A stretch of 64,000 nucleotides of DNA from Pseudoneurospora amorphoporcata (lineage: Eukaryota; Ascomycota; Sordariomycetes; Sordariales; Sordariaceae): assembly GCA_033297205.1 (NCBI GenBank), contig MU859097.1:124001-188000 (forward strand). The letters are read 5' to 3'. The translations under genes and the position numbers were made by a program. This document shows, piece by piece, positions 1 through 12,021 of the stretch. The stretch's first letter is position 1, and every line of letters begins with the position of its first letter. A model generated the notes under the pieces. That model was not told the origin of the DNA, made no database searches, and saw nothing but the letters and a program-made list of their open reading frames with translations.

Positions 1-1854
1 ATCAAAGGAAGACCATTCAGACGGTAGAAGGGTGTCTCGACTTGGATATCGTATGGCTCTCAGTGACTCATTTTCAGTGGCAGTCAAAGTGCCGTCTCTC
101 GTGCATTTGCAGATGGTTGCAAGAATTCTGGGGCGGCATTTCGGACGGCTGCACCATGCAATGTCGGTCGGGACAGGAACAAGTGGGTGGGAAAAAAGGG
201 ATGGGGACGGAATGCGAGAGGCTTCGAGAAAGACTTGAGACGACTGTGACATTGCAGTATTTTGCTCCGTAGACTCCGTAGACTCCGTTGCGAGCGTGGC
301 TTTGGCGAACTGGACTGGATTTTGACGATGGTCGTTGGTTGATGGTGGTGAGGTGTGTCGTTGCTGGTTGGTCGTCGTCATTCTCCCGGGCCGCGCCGAA
401 GACTCTGAGTGGTCAGACCGGATCAAAAATGTTCAAATAAGGTCGTGTCCCCCGCATGACACCAATGCAGCCTGTCTGACCTCTCGGGACTTCTCATCCA
501 GTCGACCTCATCAAGAAACGGGATGGTGCTGCAACTAGGGGCAACCTATTCGATCCAAAGGGTGGTGGCAGTCGGTGGTGGGGAAGAAAGAGAAAGTTGA
601 AACAATGAAACGAAACACGATGGAGATCATGGAGGATTGAACGATTCGATGCGGTGACTACCGTTGCCAAGAGAGGGCAAATGCTTAGCGGAATCTTAAC
701 ACTCGCGACGGATTGATGGACGATCATAAAGGTATTGAGGCAGAAGGCTTTTGAGATTTGCATCGGTGAATAGAACAAAAAGCGTAAAGTACCTGCCCAG
801 CGTTTGAACTGGCATGAAAGGGGCACAATATGTTGCTTTTATGGTCTGCTTTTCGATGTCTGTTAGGTGTGCAATAGTCAGCCAGTTGCTATTTTGGAGA
901 ACAAAGTCGCGGAAGTGCGAAGCTTATCGTAAACGATAACAACGGCATCTAACCAATCACGACGCACTTGGCAGTTTAGCTTCCTCGGCACCATCACCCG
1001 TCCTCCCGTCTTGTCCATCCACCCGTCTCCGTCTCTCTGTCAACACAACGCCGTTCGCGATAGCGGGGCGTTTTCCTTGAATCCATCCCGGGCCAGACAG
1101 TTGACGTGGATCGACAGGATCACATCGCGCCAGGGGTACAATGGAGAGTTCGTTCCGCTCCGGTGCGCGCGCGTGTTTGGTGAAACGGGATGGTCCGAGA
1201 CCCGCTCCGCGGTTGTCCCTGGTCGTAGGGCACGGGTTTGTCAGGTACACGTTGGCGCCCAAAACGTCCATGATTAGGCACATGTCAGATTCTCCTGACC
1301 AGTGCTGCTGATATAAAGAATCCGTGGCTCGCCTTGCTCTCTGCGGTTGGGGTCGCAGTAAGGGCCAGGTATGGCGATGACTGTGTGTGACTCTCTGCAA
1401 GAACACGAATATGGAAAGAAGCATAGCCAGGCGAATGCTGGCGATGTGAAGAAATTTGTTCGGATCGGGATCGCCTCGGACATCTCTCTCGATGAGACTT
1501 TGGCACTCTAGCGCTCTCCAGTTGGCTGCTGAGTTGTCAGCCCCTATGGACCCCGGGGAGACAATGTCAAACGCCCAAGCTAATGTGTTAGCAAACTTGG
1601 AAGATCTGGACAGCTCTTTGAGTGTGCTGGTTTTCTGGTGGTTTGATCCATGGAGAGACTCCGAGACGCAAGTTTACCGACGGCTGCGCCGGCAGACAAT
1701 GGCGGGTGGGCGGGGTGCCTTTTATACGTACAGCTCATCAAGAAGGCGTGCACGTGTCGAGAAAGTAGAAGAATGGAAGGGCGACGAACTGCCGACGCCG
1801 TTGTGCAGAGTGTTGCGAATCCTCTCATCTCCAAAAAGAAAAGAAAAAACTGAT

Positions 1855-1891
<37 letters not shown>

Positions 1892-2664
1892 ACTTGTCGC
1901 ACAAGTGGATGGAGCAAAGCGAGGAAATGACATACCAGGCACGCACCTGCCAGAAAGAGAACAACATATGATGACTTGCGACAACTTACAGGCAAGAGCC
2001 GACAGCTTCATTACTTGGAAGGAAAGAACTAACGAAGAACCAAAGAGAACCTCTACCTCTAGACCGTAGTGAAGTTCGAGGAAAGTGCTCATCGGGCATG
2101 CTCTTGCCATTTCCTGTCTCCAAGAATGATAGACAGGTCGAGGTGGCAACGAATGTTCCTACTCGATTTTTGAGGAGGGTGCTTCTGAAACTGCTCGATT
2201 CTGATCATGTGTTGGAGGATGTGAAGCACAGTACCGATATACGACCGCGTGGAAAGTATCCCAAGGGATTTCTCTTATCTACACATGTCCCACACGTGGG
2301 GAGGGCTGGAGAAATCCTTGAGAGGACCCGTGGATTGATCAGGTACCATCCGTACATTGGAATGATATTCCCATCTATTTTTGCTTTATACACATGCGCT
2401 TTGTAAAGTTATCTCGAAGCGCTGATGAGAGAACTCTACACTGACGATAACTGATTTTGAAGCAACAATGTACATAGCTCTGTTGGGTCAAGGTACGGCC
2501 TACGAAAGCCACCCCCAGGCCACTCTACTTCGCTGCTAGTATATACCGAGGCCACCGCATCCAAGCAACAATGGCGCTTCTCGGCGCTGACTAAAGAGCA
2601 ATGTCAACCCGGAGAGGGTGAGCCATAGTCACCGCATCTAGTAGAACCCACATGCTCGCTCAGC
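1..2664. other. intergenic region, no convincing gene
   Basis: I see no gene I can support here. The open frames are short, overlap on both strands and lack recognisable domains or plausible intron-linked partners. The stretch contains an AG microsatellite (listed separately) and the probable 3' untranslated region of the zinc-knuckle gene that ends at 2665. A gene starting outside the left edge could still have its UTR here. Confidence 0.5.
1859..1886. repeat. (AG)n microsatellite
   Basis: An uninterrupted run of AG dinucleotides of about 26 bases, preceded by an A/G-rich stretch with several AAAAG steps. It lies outside any supported gene. Confidence 0.9.
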
Positions 2665-4977
2665 TCAGTGATGTCCCCTCGACCACTGCTTCTTCCCACC
2701 TCTGCCCCTCCGGCCGCCGCCAAATCCACCGCGGCCACCATCACGTCCACCGCCGCCGCCCCCGGGGCCATTTCTAAAGCTATCACCTCCCCTGCCATGG
2801 TTATAGCTCTGGAACTCCCTCAATCTTTGCGGCGGCGGACCAGGCGGCAGCGGGGGGTTATGTCTCTGGCCACCGGTACCACCACCACTCTTACCGCGTC
2901 CACCACGGTTCCCAGCACCAAAGTTAATCCTCCCATGGGGTGCCGACGACGGTCCCTGATTCTTGTTGACGACAGGAGGCCTAATAAACCCTTCATCCTC
3001 TTCGTCTTCATCGTCGTCCTCAAAGAAGACATGTCTTTGCGGGGCAATGCTGTGTCCAAAGTCCGGACGGCCGTTGCTGCCCGCGTCCCAGTCCGCATAG
3101 GGGTCCTCCTCGTTGTAAGGTGTCAGAACAGACCCCTTGGGCATCGGCTTCAGCGCGATGGCGACCTTGTCTGACTCCGGGTCGACATAGAGTTGCTCGA
3201 CGTTGCTCTTGCTCCATGTCTCCCAGACGGTAATCATGGCCGGACGCCCCATGTTCATGCCGCAGTCGGCGCCGTAGTGGCCTGCGTTGCCGCAGCAGTA
3301 GCAGTAGATTGGCAAGGCCTTGACTTTGGAGGAAGTTAAGGGGTCGGGCTTGTAGGTGCGCCAGAGCTCGGGGCAGGTCTCTTCCAGGTGTCCGTCGGTA
3401 GAGCCGCAGATAGCGCACTCCATCTGGTCGCGCGGGACAGCGAGCTTCTCGGTGCAGGTCTCGGCGTCGTGACCCAGCTGCCGGCATGCGGTGCAGCGGC
3501 GGCGGGTGGGGCATGCGTAGGAGGGGTGCTCGGCGACGGCGCGGCACCACCGGCAGGTGAGGAGGGGGCATTGGGAGGAGTCGTGCGAGTAGGAGGCGCA
3601 TTCGATGCAGAAGAGCTGGTTGTGTCCGAGACCGCAGAAGTATTTGTGGCGGATGTGGAGGTCGACGTCTTCATTTCTGGGCGTTGTGGGTTGTGATAGT
3701 TGTTGTTGTTGCTCCTCGTTTCTGGCCGCCGCCGCTTGTGGGCGCCCGCTCTGCTCATCGGCAGCTTCTTCCGTCTCTTCATGTTTTGGTGGTTCCTCTG
3801 TCTCATCTTGAGCAGGCCTTGGGCTGGCTGCCATAATAGCATGGTAAACGGCTTCGACGTCCTCGTTGTTTTCAAGGAAGAAATTCCTCGCAACGTCCTT
3901 TCCAACGGGAATTTTGTTCTTGTTCACAATCTGTTTGAACCAGTTACACCAGGAAGTCCAGATAACGCCCAGGAGCTCTGGAGAATCGGAGGTCAGAAGG
4001 CCTTGATTCAGGCTGATGAAATCCTGAGACCACTGAAGGAATCTGGCCTTCCAACGGTCTTTTCTCTTCTTGAACTCATCCAAGTCCGACTTGGAGTCCA
4101 ACGGTGGAATTGTCAGATTCTCAAATTTGGTGCCTTGGAGGGTGAATTGGGTCCAGCTTGCTTGAGCAAACTTTCCCTTCTTCTTTGGCTCCTGAGCCTG
4201 TGTCTCTGACCCCCCTGGCTCTTGACCTTTTCCGCCGAGTGCTTCAGAGATAACCTCCGCAAGCCGAGGTGTGTACAGCCTTGTCGCTGACGCCTGCTTG
4301 ATTCCGCCAGCCAGCTGATCGTGAGAGCAGAATTTTTGATCCGCGTGGTCCTGCAGCCACCGCCCCCAAGCCTTGTACAAGAGATCCGGATTGTTCATTT
4401 TTTGAGCCTGAGCCTCGTCCATCGTTGTCTGGGGCCATCGGATGTTGTGCCTGATAAGAGCCTCACAAAAATCCATAAAGCGTTTCTGCCACGACTCTGG
4501 GTATCTTGGTCGTGCCTTGAAATGAGCGAAGGGCTCATGGGGAGGAAGGGCGAGCCAGCCATCCACAACATTTCGGTCCGTCGGCGATGAGCTCTTTGAA
4601 CGCGTTTGGCTTCTGGTCCTTGTGTTAGGCACCGCCGTCTCTCGCTCAGGTGTGGTCTCTGGCGAGGGATCCTTCTTTTGCGACTTGTTGCGCAAGCTTG
4701 ATGTGCTCAGCGATATGAAGGATGTCCGCAGGCCGCTACTAACGCCGCGGTTCCAACCACCTTGCGCGGGCGTACTTTCGGCCTCAGCCTCGTTGTCCTT
4801 GGGCGACGCGGCTTCGGATCCGGAAGGAGACTCTCCTATCTCGCCCTCCTCGAAATCATCAGCCGGCGTGGTGGAGGCAGCCTCGGGATTTTCCACCCGG
4901 GCCTTTTTGACACCTGATGCATCCGATTCATCGCCGGCCGCCCTTTTGCGGCTGGACGGCGAGCATGGAGCGCTCAT
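2665..4977 (-). CDS. Air1/Air2-like zinc-knuckle RNA-binding protein
   Basis: Single-exon gene of 770 residues. Five CCHC zinc knuckles lie between about residues 457 and 573: three fit CX2CX4HX4C exactly, and two have one extra residue before the His. Five tandem knuckles are the hallmark of Air1/Air2, the RNA-binding subunits of the TRAMP nuclear polyadenylation complex, which feeds aberrant RNA to the exosome. An acidic run (about residues 653-663) follows, then a proline patch and a Gly/Arg-rich RGG tail (about 680-770) typical of RNA-binding and arginine-methylated proteins. The N-terminal 440 residues are charged and Ser/Thr-rich with a KR-rich possible nuclear localisation signal near the start, and are much longer than in yeast Air proteins. 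Start chosen at the first ATG of the frame. The family is clear; TRAMP membership is inferred. It could instead be a general CCHC/RGG RNA chaperone. Confidence 0.85.
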   Translation of the reverse strand: MSAPCSPSSRKRAAGDESDASGVKKARVENPEAASTTPADDFEEGEIGESPSGSEAASPKDNEAEAESTPAQGGWNRGVSSGLRTSFISLSTSSLRNKSQKKDPSPETTPERETAVPNTRTRSQTRSKSSSPTDRNVVDGWLALPPHEPFAHFKARPRYPESWQKRFMDFCEALIRHNIRWPQTTMDEAQAQKMNNPDLLYKAWGRWLQDHADQKFCSHDQLAGGIKQASATRLYTPRLAEVISEALGGKGQEPGGSETQAQEPKKKGKFAQASWTQFTLQGTKFENLTIPPLDSKSDLDEFKKRKDRWKARFLQWSQDFISLNQGLLTSDSPELLGVIWTSWCNWFKQIVNKNKIPVGKDVARNFFLENNEDVEAVYHAIMAASPRPAQDETEEPPKHEETEEAADEQSGRPQAAAARNEEQQQQLSQPTTPRNEDVDLHIRHKYFCGLGHNQLFCIECASYSHDSSQCPLLTCRWCRAVAEHPSYACPTRRRCTACRQLGHDAETCTEKLAVPRDQMECAICGSTDGHLEETCPELWRTYKPDPLTSSKVKALPIYCYCCGNAGHYGADCGMNMGRPAMITVWETWSKSNVEQLYVDPESDKVAIALKPMPKGSVLTPYNEEDPYADWDAGSNGRPDFGHSIAPQRHVFFEDDDEDEEDEGFIRPPVVNKNQGPSSAPHGRINFGAGNRGGRGKSGGGTGGQRHNPPLPPGPPPQRLREFQSYNHGRGGDSFRNGPGGGGGGRDGGRGGFGGGRRGRGGKKQWSRGHH

Positions 4978-7220
4978 TGTGGGTTTGGGGTATCGATATA
5001 ATAAGTGAAACTAAAGACGGAGTGAGTGTCTGATGAAGTCAAAGTGAAGTGGCTGCAGATGCCGGTGTTGAAATTTTAGTGGGGCAGTTAACAGCGCCAC
5101 AAGAGTAGACCAAGAATGGCAGGATTCGACCCCTGGTTTCCATGGTTGTTAGCTTGGTTCCAGTGATAAGAGTGAGTCGAACAACAGCATTGAAGCTGAA
5201 AGCTCGGTATAGAATCTCATATTCAAGAATCAAGGTGAAGTTCGGATGGCATGGAGGGGACTCTCAATGCTGAGTACGTCCTATGCGCGAGGGTGATTGT
5301 TGGATCGCGCAAAGGGTCTGAGACAAGACGCCTCAAATCTTAGGTGGCTCACCTTGTTCCTCAAAAGCTGAGCGCTTAAAAGTGATGAGCTGAGGTTGAA
5401 ATCAAAGACTGGATAGCAACAGCAACTGACCGGTACCACCACCGCGTAAATTGAGCCGGTCAAACAACACAGGGACCGTTCCGGGACAGTCTTCCGGAAT
5501 GCGCTTGAGATCCCGGGGTGCTGGCAGCGAGATGGCGGCTCTGCAGGGTCGGGATAAATGGGAGGGTTGATGGCCGTCGAACGGATCTCGAAAGTTGAGT
5601 TTGGTGTCGATTTGCAGTTGGCGTCGAGCAAGGATTGGATTGGAGTGGACAGACCTTAGCGCCGGGGGACATTAACAATCGCGTCAGGGTTAACAATGAA
5701 GGGCTGCGTTGTTTTGGACTTGACCTGTTAGAAGATTTACTACGGAGAGCGAGATCTGACTGTGCGGCAGTGCCAGCCGAAATTTTACAATTTCGCAACC
5801 TTACAAGCCGGAGACTAGATCTGGTACCGCGCTGTCTTGTTCGCAGTGTGTGACGCTAACAAAGAGCACCAAGGGAACCCTTGTGGTCGGGGCGGTCTAG
5901 AGCCCCAGCTGGTAATTTTGGGGAATATGATACCAATGATACGCGATCCACAATCGAAATGCTCAGCGTCCAACAGTGCCTGCCGTGAGCTGGGAGTCCC
6001 GGCTGTGGTTCAGTGCAGTGTGGTTGCAGTGAACTGCCAGCTGCTCGCCTGCCGCAGCCTCAAGCCTCGCGTGGGGAGGGACCCCTTTCATCTGTCAAGT
6101 GGGAATGATGCCTGCCACGACAAGGCACCACCAAGGATTGTTAGTTTCAAGGTCCCTTGGGTCCGCACCAAAAGGGTGTCCGCGGGATGCGGGACGGCGC
6201 AAGAGGTACACTACCTGGGGGTTTCGCCTTTGGGGATGCGTGGCCTCTTCCTTGACTATTCCTTGCCATTGATCCTATTTCACTGACTGTCCTTGCCAAA
6301 CTAAGTTTAAGCACTTCGTTGCAGAGTCTAGCCGGTAATCCATTGAAGCTGCTGAATGGTTGAAGAGAATAAAAGAGTCCAGAGCCCTTCAGGCCGGACA
6401 GGTACATGTGGACAAGAGAGAGTTCTCCACTCCCGAATGTCAATCCCCGCTGCTGATTCGCCCGTCTGTGGATTCCTTCTCCAAGGACCGGTACAGCCAG
6501 CATTACCAGCACCCCTACACCTAGGTAGCGTAGACTTGGCCCTTAGCGTACAGGGCCTACCTACCTTAACCTTAGCACGTCCCCTCTCCAAGTGTCAACC
6601 TCTCCGTTCAAGACCGGCCTTGCTTCACCCCGACATTCTAGATTCATTCATACCGACAGCATTCGTTCATCTCGACAACCGAAATCTACCAGACGGCGCC
6701 AGCATCGATTACGCCGCCAATACCAGATTAGCGAACATTAAACTTTGTTCCACCCCTTTTCTACTTTCTATTTTGGTTGACTGGCTGGGTCCCTTTCTCC
6801 AAAATCTAAAGCCAAAAAAGCCAAAGTGACATCATCCCACCTCGACCGACAAGTTGCACCATTCCTCGCATCACCAACCCAAAGACGAGTATTAACATCG
6901 GCCGGCCCTTGATCCAAAGTCGATTTGCGCTTCTGAATCCCCAAGAGATTCATTCAGTCTCCGTATTTTACCCATACCTCCGAACGACGACGGACCAGCG
7001 ACGACCACGACAGACCAAGCAGTCCGTCATCTTCGCCTCTCCGCGCGAATACACACCCTCCGAAACCTTTTCCGACCTCAACCACACACCGACGACCCTC
7101 TCCGTCGGTCTCAATACCGCCAAGTTGGCTTCCCCAATCGTCCTCCCACGCACCGTCTCTTACGACGTACCCGCCACGAACCTAGCACCGCGTCGGGACT
7201 CCTTGACATATCAGAACACA
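4978..7220. promoter_or_regulatory. divergent promoter/leader region between zinc-knuckle gene and orm1
   Basis: About 2.2 kb separates the two divergent start codons. No independent gene is supported; the short open frames lack domains. The right part (about 6909-7220) is open in the orm1 frame and is discussed as a finding. A weak T-arm-like hairpin near 5120-5150 was examined for a tRNA and rejected. Confidence 0.5.
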
Positions 7221-7954
7221 ATGGCAGACAATGGTGGCCGCAGGAGGAGATCTAGTAGCATTCTCCAGGTCTACCATGAGCCTCTTGAGCCCGTTGAGCA
7301 GCTGAGTGATCAGGCTGCCCTCCCCAATTTGAACGCCAACTGGGTGAACGCAAAGGGTAATGATGCTCTCCCCTCCAAGAAGCTGGTCGTGATCCCTGCT
7401 CTGTCCATCAGCCGCGGGGTGCAACCAAAGAAGCTTCTTATGTCAAAAAGCTCATGCTAACCTCTACTGTACAGGCGCATGGACAATCCACTTTGTCCTG
7501 ATCCTCGCCCTCAAGATCATATACGACATTGTCCCCGGCGTCTCACAAGAAACGTCATGGACGCTGACCAACATCACGTACATGATCGGCTCATACATCA
7601 TGTTCCACCACGTCCGGGGCGTGCCCTTTGAGTTCAACGGCGGCGCCTACGACAACCTGAACATGTGGGAGCAGATCGACGACGGAGCCCAGTACACGCC
7701 CGCCAAGAAGTTCTTGCTCAGCGTGCCCATTGTCCTCTTCCTGCTCAGCACGCATTACACCCACTACGACTTGACGTACTTTATCATCAACTTTTTGGCG
7801 GTCATGGCGGTCATCATTCCCAAGTTGCCTTATGTGAGTTACTTCTTTCTCTGCCATGTCTTGGTGCGTCCAAAGCATGTCACTAACTATTCATCGCCCT
7901 CTACAGAGCCATCGTATGCGCGTCGGTCTCTTCTCTGGAGTCCCAGAGGAATAG
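7221..7954 (+). CDS. orm1: ORMDL family protein Orm1, negative regulator of sphingolipid synthesis
   Basis: Three exons, 7221-7356, 7475-7833 and 7907-7954, join in frame to give 180 residues. The introns have GTAATG...ACAG and GTGAGT...ACAG boundaries and CTAAC-type branch sites. ORMDL proteins are ER membrane proteins that bind and inhibit serine palmitoyltransferase. The diagnostic core is present: NANWVNAKGAW at about residues 38-48, four hydrophobic segments (about 48-66, 74-92, 122-138 and 145-162) and the conserved FEFNGGAYDNLNMWEQID stretch (about 97-114). The N-terminus carries an RRRRSSS run at residues 7-13, the type of site phosphorylated to relieve inhibition in yeast Orm1/Orm2. 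The start at 7221 gives the usual family length. An upstream in-frame ATG at 6909 would add 104 residues and is treated as a finding. Identification is secure. Confidence 0.96.
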
Positions 7955-8311
7955 AACCCCCCGATGAAGAAGACGAAGAACATAAAGATTGGGAGCAATC
8001 TATACCGAAAGGGAGTCCAAAACATGATGTCTGGCCTCCTAGAAACACAACGCTAGGGCCTCCATATGGCACAAAAACACACCGGGGTTGGGCGACGCGG
8101 ACATCGGAGGATTGAAAAAAAAAAAAGGTCATAGAGAAGGATCCAGTCCAGTCAGGGCATTGGGAAGTACACCAGCAACCAGGCTTCAAGGCATATGTTG
8201 AGAACCACTCTCCGGTTGGAACGGGATGGTAGACCGCTCTGGAAGGGTCAGGTTTAGGAGATATAACACAACACATAACACACATGGGTCAGGAAGGTCA
8301 GGTCGGGTCAG

Positions 8312-8346
8312 GCTATGGTAGGGTAAGTTAGGGTAGGGTAGGGTAG
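8312..8346 (+). repeat. short GGGTA/GGGTAAGT repeat tract
   Basis: About 35 bases built of GGGTA and GTTAGGGTA units, just downstream of a GGTCAGG-type direct repeat (about 8287-8311). It resembles, but is not, the TTAGGG telomere repeat of filamentous fungi. It is best described as a local simple repeat. Confidence 0.7.
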
Positions 8347-9300
8347 AGAAAGAAGGGTTGGTTCTGTCCGTCGGAGAAAGGTTCGATCGAAGCATGGTCA
8401 AGCATGGTCTGGTTGAGGATCGAGAGGGAAAAACATGTGAAGTGTTTGTACTATTTCCTTTTTTTTTCAAGTCTAGGGTTAAATGTATAGGATCATCAGC
8501 GTCACTTAAAAGCATGGTTTTACACTTTGTCTGCTTGTCTCTTCATGTTGCTGTTGCTTCCACTTGGTGTGGTTTGAAGTGCTTGTCACAAGTCAAGTTA
8601 GGTCAAGTACGAAATAGTACCCAGTCGAAGGGCATCATAGTAATTAACCGGACACAAAATCGGTCATAGGATCCAACTCAGACCTTAAGCCGTCGTCAAT
8701 AGGTACACAAGCCAAAACCAAGAAACCTGCGTGGAGGAAAAGAGAAGACGATCAGGGTTCTCATGCACCCAAAGCCCTCACCGTTCCCTTGTTGATACGA
8801 TGGCTAAAACTTGGAAGAAGCTCCTAAATGTTGCCACTTGGTATGTATTCGGTTATTCTTTTCTTCTGATGCCTTTGTTTGCTTAGCGGAAATGGTCAGA
8901 GACACTTCTAGTCCAGGCGAAAGAGTACCTGTAAAAAAAAAGCCCCAGTAGTCCGAGATTTACCTAGATTGGTTTGTTTTTGTTTAACCTGACTTTGGAA
9001 CGCAGATAACCTAGGGCAAGAATCACCACAGCACAACGGAACGGTTTCCCGGCCGGGTGAGGAGAGAGATCCCTTCCAGCTCTGCGGGCAGATTTCCAGC
9101 TGGACCCGACGAACTGAAGCAATCTGGGAAGTCCGAGGCCGTTACGGCGGCGGAGGCGGTGTTGATGACACGACCGAACGAACTTTTGCTTGCGGAAGTA
9201 CCTAGGGCCAGGCGGCGCGGGCCGTCTTGTAGACTAGGAGCCCTTGAGGCGAAAAAGTCAAGTTTAACCGTTCGCCTTGTTAAAAGCGAGGAAATATCTC

Positions 9301-9330
9301 GCTTGCTTGCTTGCTTGCTTGCTCGCTCGC
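9301..9330. repeat. (GCTT)n microsatellite
   Basis: About six GCTT units degrading into GCTC at the right end. Intergenic. Confidence 0.85.
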
Positions 9331-9610
9331 ATCCGACTTGACTTGAACTCCCTCCTGGCTTGTGTGAGTGAGTAAGTGTCTGCGAGTGAGTGCTGGGGCC
9401 AAGATGCGACGGAATCTTGTAGAGGTACTCGTGGGTGGGCCTCTTGAGCCGCTCCCAACCGTGAGCATGAAAGAAAATAAGCACTCGCAGCAAGTAACTT
9501 CCTTTGTGGGGGAAAGTCCGGGGACGAACGGACGGATGCCTGGGAGATACGAGGTGCAAGGGATATATGAGCCGCATGGTGTCTGGCGCCTAGGTAGGTA
9601 GTCTAGAATA

Positions 9611-9873
9611 CCGTAAAAACTCGACAAACTAGCAAAACGCTTTCCCTATTTCTATGTAGGACAATCTGCTAGGAAGAAGCCCAATTAGTTAATATATACT
9701 AACAAATATATTTACCCAATTAGGGAAAACTAAAGGACATTGCCCTCCACGTTAACTCACATACATTTATATATACAGGAAGCGGGCTAGGTCTACTAGC
9801 TCTCTATATAGATATACCCTCTACCTATATAGAAATAGGGAAAGCGTTTTACCAATTTATCGAGTTTTTACGG
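9611..9873. mobile_element. MITE copy 1 (TA-flanked, TIR element, RIP-like)
   Basis: A 263-bp element starting CCGTAAAAACTCG and ending with the inverse, with a terminal inverted repeat extending imperfectly for about 50 bp. It is flanked by TA on both sides (9609-9610 and 9874-9875), as expected of a Tc1/mariner-type target duplication. It has no coding capacity. It is the most A+T-rich of three copies in this interval; differences from copies 2 and 3 are overwhelmingly C-to-T or G-to-A, consistent with RIP. Small TA-duplicating elements such as Guest are known in Neurospora; membership in that family cannot be decided here. Confidence 0.88.
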
Positions 9874-10377
9874 TAGTGCCTCGTGCTTAATGCGAAGTGG
9901 TATGTATACATACACTTGGACAGTTAAGCTGTTAAGACTCACGGAGGGGGTAGGTAAGGCGTGATGTGGCGATGGTATTCTGGTTTCTTTTTCTTTTCTT
10001 TTTTTTTCCCTCGCACCAAAGGATAGGTAGGCTTTGAAACTTCATGGTACGTACGTACCTACACTCCGAACCGACGACATCCGGACTTGAGCCGACGTTT
10101 TTCGTTTTTGCGGGAGAATCTCCGACGCCCTGGTTGTCCACGACGCTGTGCTGCATCAGACATGGATACTCTACATGCCTGCATGTATATATATATAGCA
10201 GGCCTCAATGCAAGTTTGACAGCCCCGGTGCATCGATTAGGTCCGAGGTTGGAAAACTTGGTTTCTCCTTCGGGTTATTTTTCCTCTTTGACATGATATT
10301 TTTTTCTCGAGCCTGCATGATTTTGGCAGGACCTTGGTCGCAGTCGACATCTGCAAAATGTGCCGTGGCATCATGTA

Positions 10378-10641
10378 CCGTAAAAACTCGACAAACTGGC
10401 AAAACGCTTTCCCTATTTCTGTGCAGGGCAATCTGCCAGGAAGAAGCCCAATCAACCAATATACACTAGTAAATGTATCTGCTCAATTAGGGAAAACTAA
10501 AGGACATTACCCTCTACGTTAACTTACATACATTTACATATACAGGAAGTGGGCTGAGTCTGCTAGCTCTCTATACAGATATGCCCTCTACCTTGTACAG
10601 AAACAGGGAAAGCGTTTTGCCAGTTTGTCGAGTTTTTACGG
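10378..10641. mobile_element. MITE copy 2 (same family)
   Basis: A 264-bp element with the same ends and interior as copy 1, flanked by TA at 10376-10377 and 10642-10643. The two terminal arms match over about 50 bp with few mismatches, so the element can fold into a long hairpin. It is intermediate in G+C between copies 1 and 3. No open frame belongs to it. Confidence 0.9.
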
Positions 10642-11441
10642 TACTCAGATTCTTTACCCAACTCTTTTTCTTCTTCTTGGAGGACGCTCACTGCTCGACA
10701 ACACCTCACCCTGGACCTCAACTTGGCTCATGGCCCGAATTCTATCACCACCAAGTGACAGCCTCGTTGATCTATGGGTGCTTTGTCGTCGGCATTGGAA
10801 GCACTGCTCGCTTTAGGTACAGCGTCAGACGAGCATGTACTGTGCTCAGAAGCCACTCCAATTGAGTGTTCCAAGAACACTCCGCTGCAAGGACACTCCG
10901 CAGTTACGCAACGCGCTGGCTTTCCTCAATCTTCTCGTTGTTAAACTTGTGAAGGTGTGCCAGCTGTAGACAGAAAGACTTTACAACTACTCAACTGAGT
11001 GAGGACCAGTCGGTTTCAACGGCAAGCTGGGAGACTGCAAGTACCTATCTCTTCAACTTGCCAGCTCAACAGGCCTGTTGGCCATCCGTTAAGTGTCGGT
11101 AAAGAGGCCACATGCTAACCTAGCTCTGGACTAAGGAGTGGTCATAGCTGCCCTTCGCATCTCAGGCTTCGTTTACCTAGGTGCAGGTCTTTACACCTTC
11201 TTGCTGGCGCAGGGAACCAACCTGTTCCCTTTCTCGTCAAGGCATTAGATGCAGCTAGTTTTCCCCAAAAGAATAGCCGCCGCCCCCTTCCTGAACAGTT
11301 CCACGCTCATGTGCAGTTTACATATCTGAGAACTATCTGCGTATACTCGCGCAGCCACCTAGCCTGGACTCTGCGGTAGAAATCAGAACTCGTGAAATTC
11401 GCAATGACTCAGACGCAGACTTGGACACTTGCCTGGACTTA

Positions 11442-11705
11442 CCGTAGAAACTCGCGAAACTGGCAAAACGCTTTCCCTGTTTCTGTGCAGGGCAATCTGC
11501 TAGGAAGAAGCCCAGTCAGCCAATATACACTAGCAAATGTATCTGCCCAGTTAGGGAAAATTGAAGGATATTGCCCTCTACGTTAACTCACATACATTTA
11601 TATATATAGGAAGCGGGCTGAGTCTGCCAGCTCCCTGTACAGATATGCCCTCTACCCTGCACAGAAACAGGGAAAGCGTTTTGCCAGTTTCGCGAGTTTC
11701 TACGG
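11442..11705. mobile_element. MITE copy 3 (same family, least mutated)
   Basis: A 264-bp element flanked by TA at 11440-11441 and 11706-11707. Its ends read CCGTAGAAACTCGCG and the exact inverse. It keeps C/G at many positions where copies 1 and 2 have T/A, so it looks closest to the ancestral sequence. It lies about 310 bp upstream of the putative TATA box of the surface-protein gene. Confidence 0.9.
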
Positions 11706-12021
11706 TATGCCACTCACCTCGCTTTGCAGTCGTAGTCGTCAGCCAGTACGCCAACGCATGTCTGCCCTTACACTTTTCACCCTGCACTTCCACTTGTCTT
11801 CTTGAGCCCAGTTCACATACAAGTTCCAGTTTCGACCGCAGGACGTGGTTGATGTACGAACCGCCTCACCGCCTCAAATGCCTTAGCCAAGCTGTGCCCG
11901 AGATTCGCCATCACTCGATGGTGAATCTACGCAGCTGTAGCCAAGTAGTGAATGATGAGATTTACCCCAACCAAAGCCCGTCCGGCATAAACTGTTATGT
12001 TGCTCTGGACCAAGTCCCCTC

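Noticed and set aside
957..1424. 155-codon minus-strand frame
   Set aside because: No domain, overlapping frames on both strands, and no supporting splice-linked exon.
3336..3905. 189-codon frame within the zinc-knuckle gene
   Set aside because: Same-strand shadow of the zinc-knuckle coding sequence in another frame.
5100..5180. tRNA-like T-arm (GGTCGAATCC on the minus strand)
   Set aside because: The T-stem does not pair over five bases, and no matching A box or acceptor stem is found at the right distance.
8312..8346. Internal telomere repeat
   Set aside because: Units are mainly GGGTA, not TTAGGG, and the run is very short.
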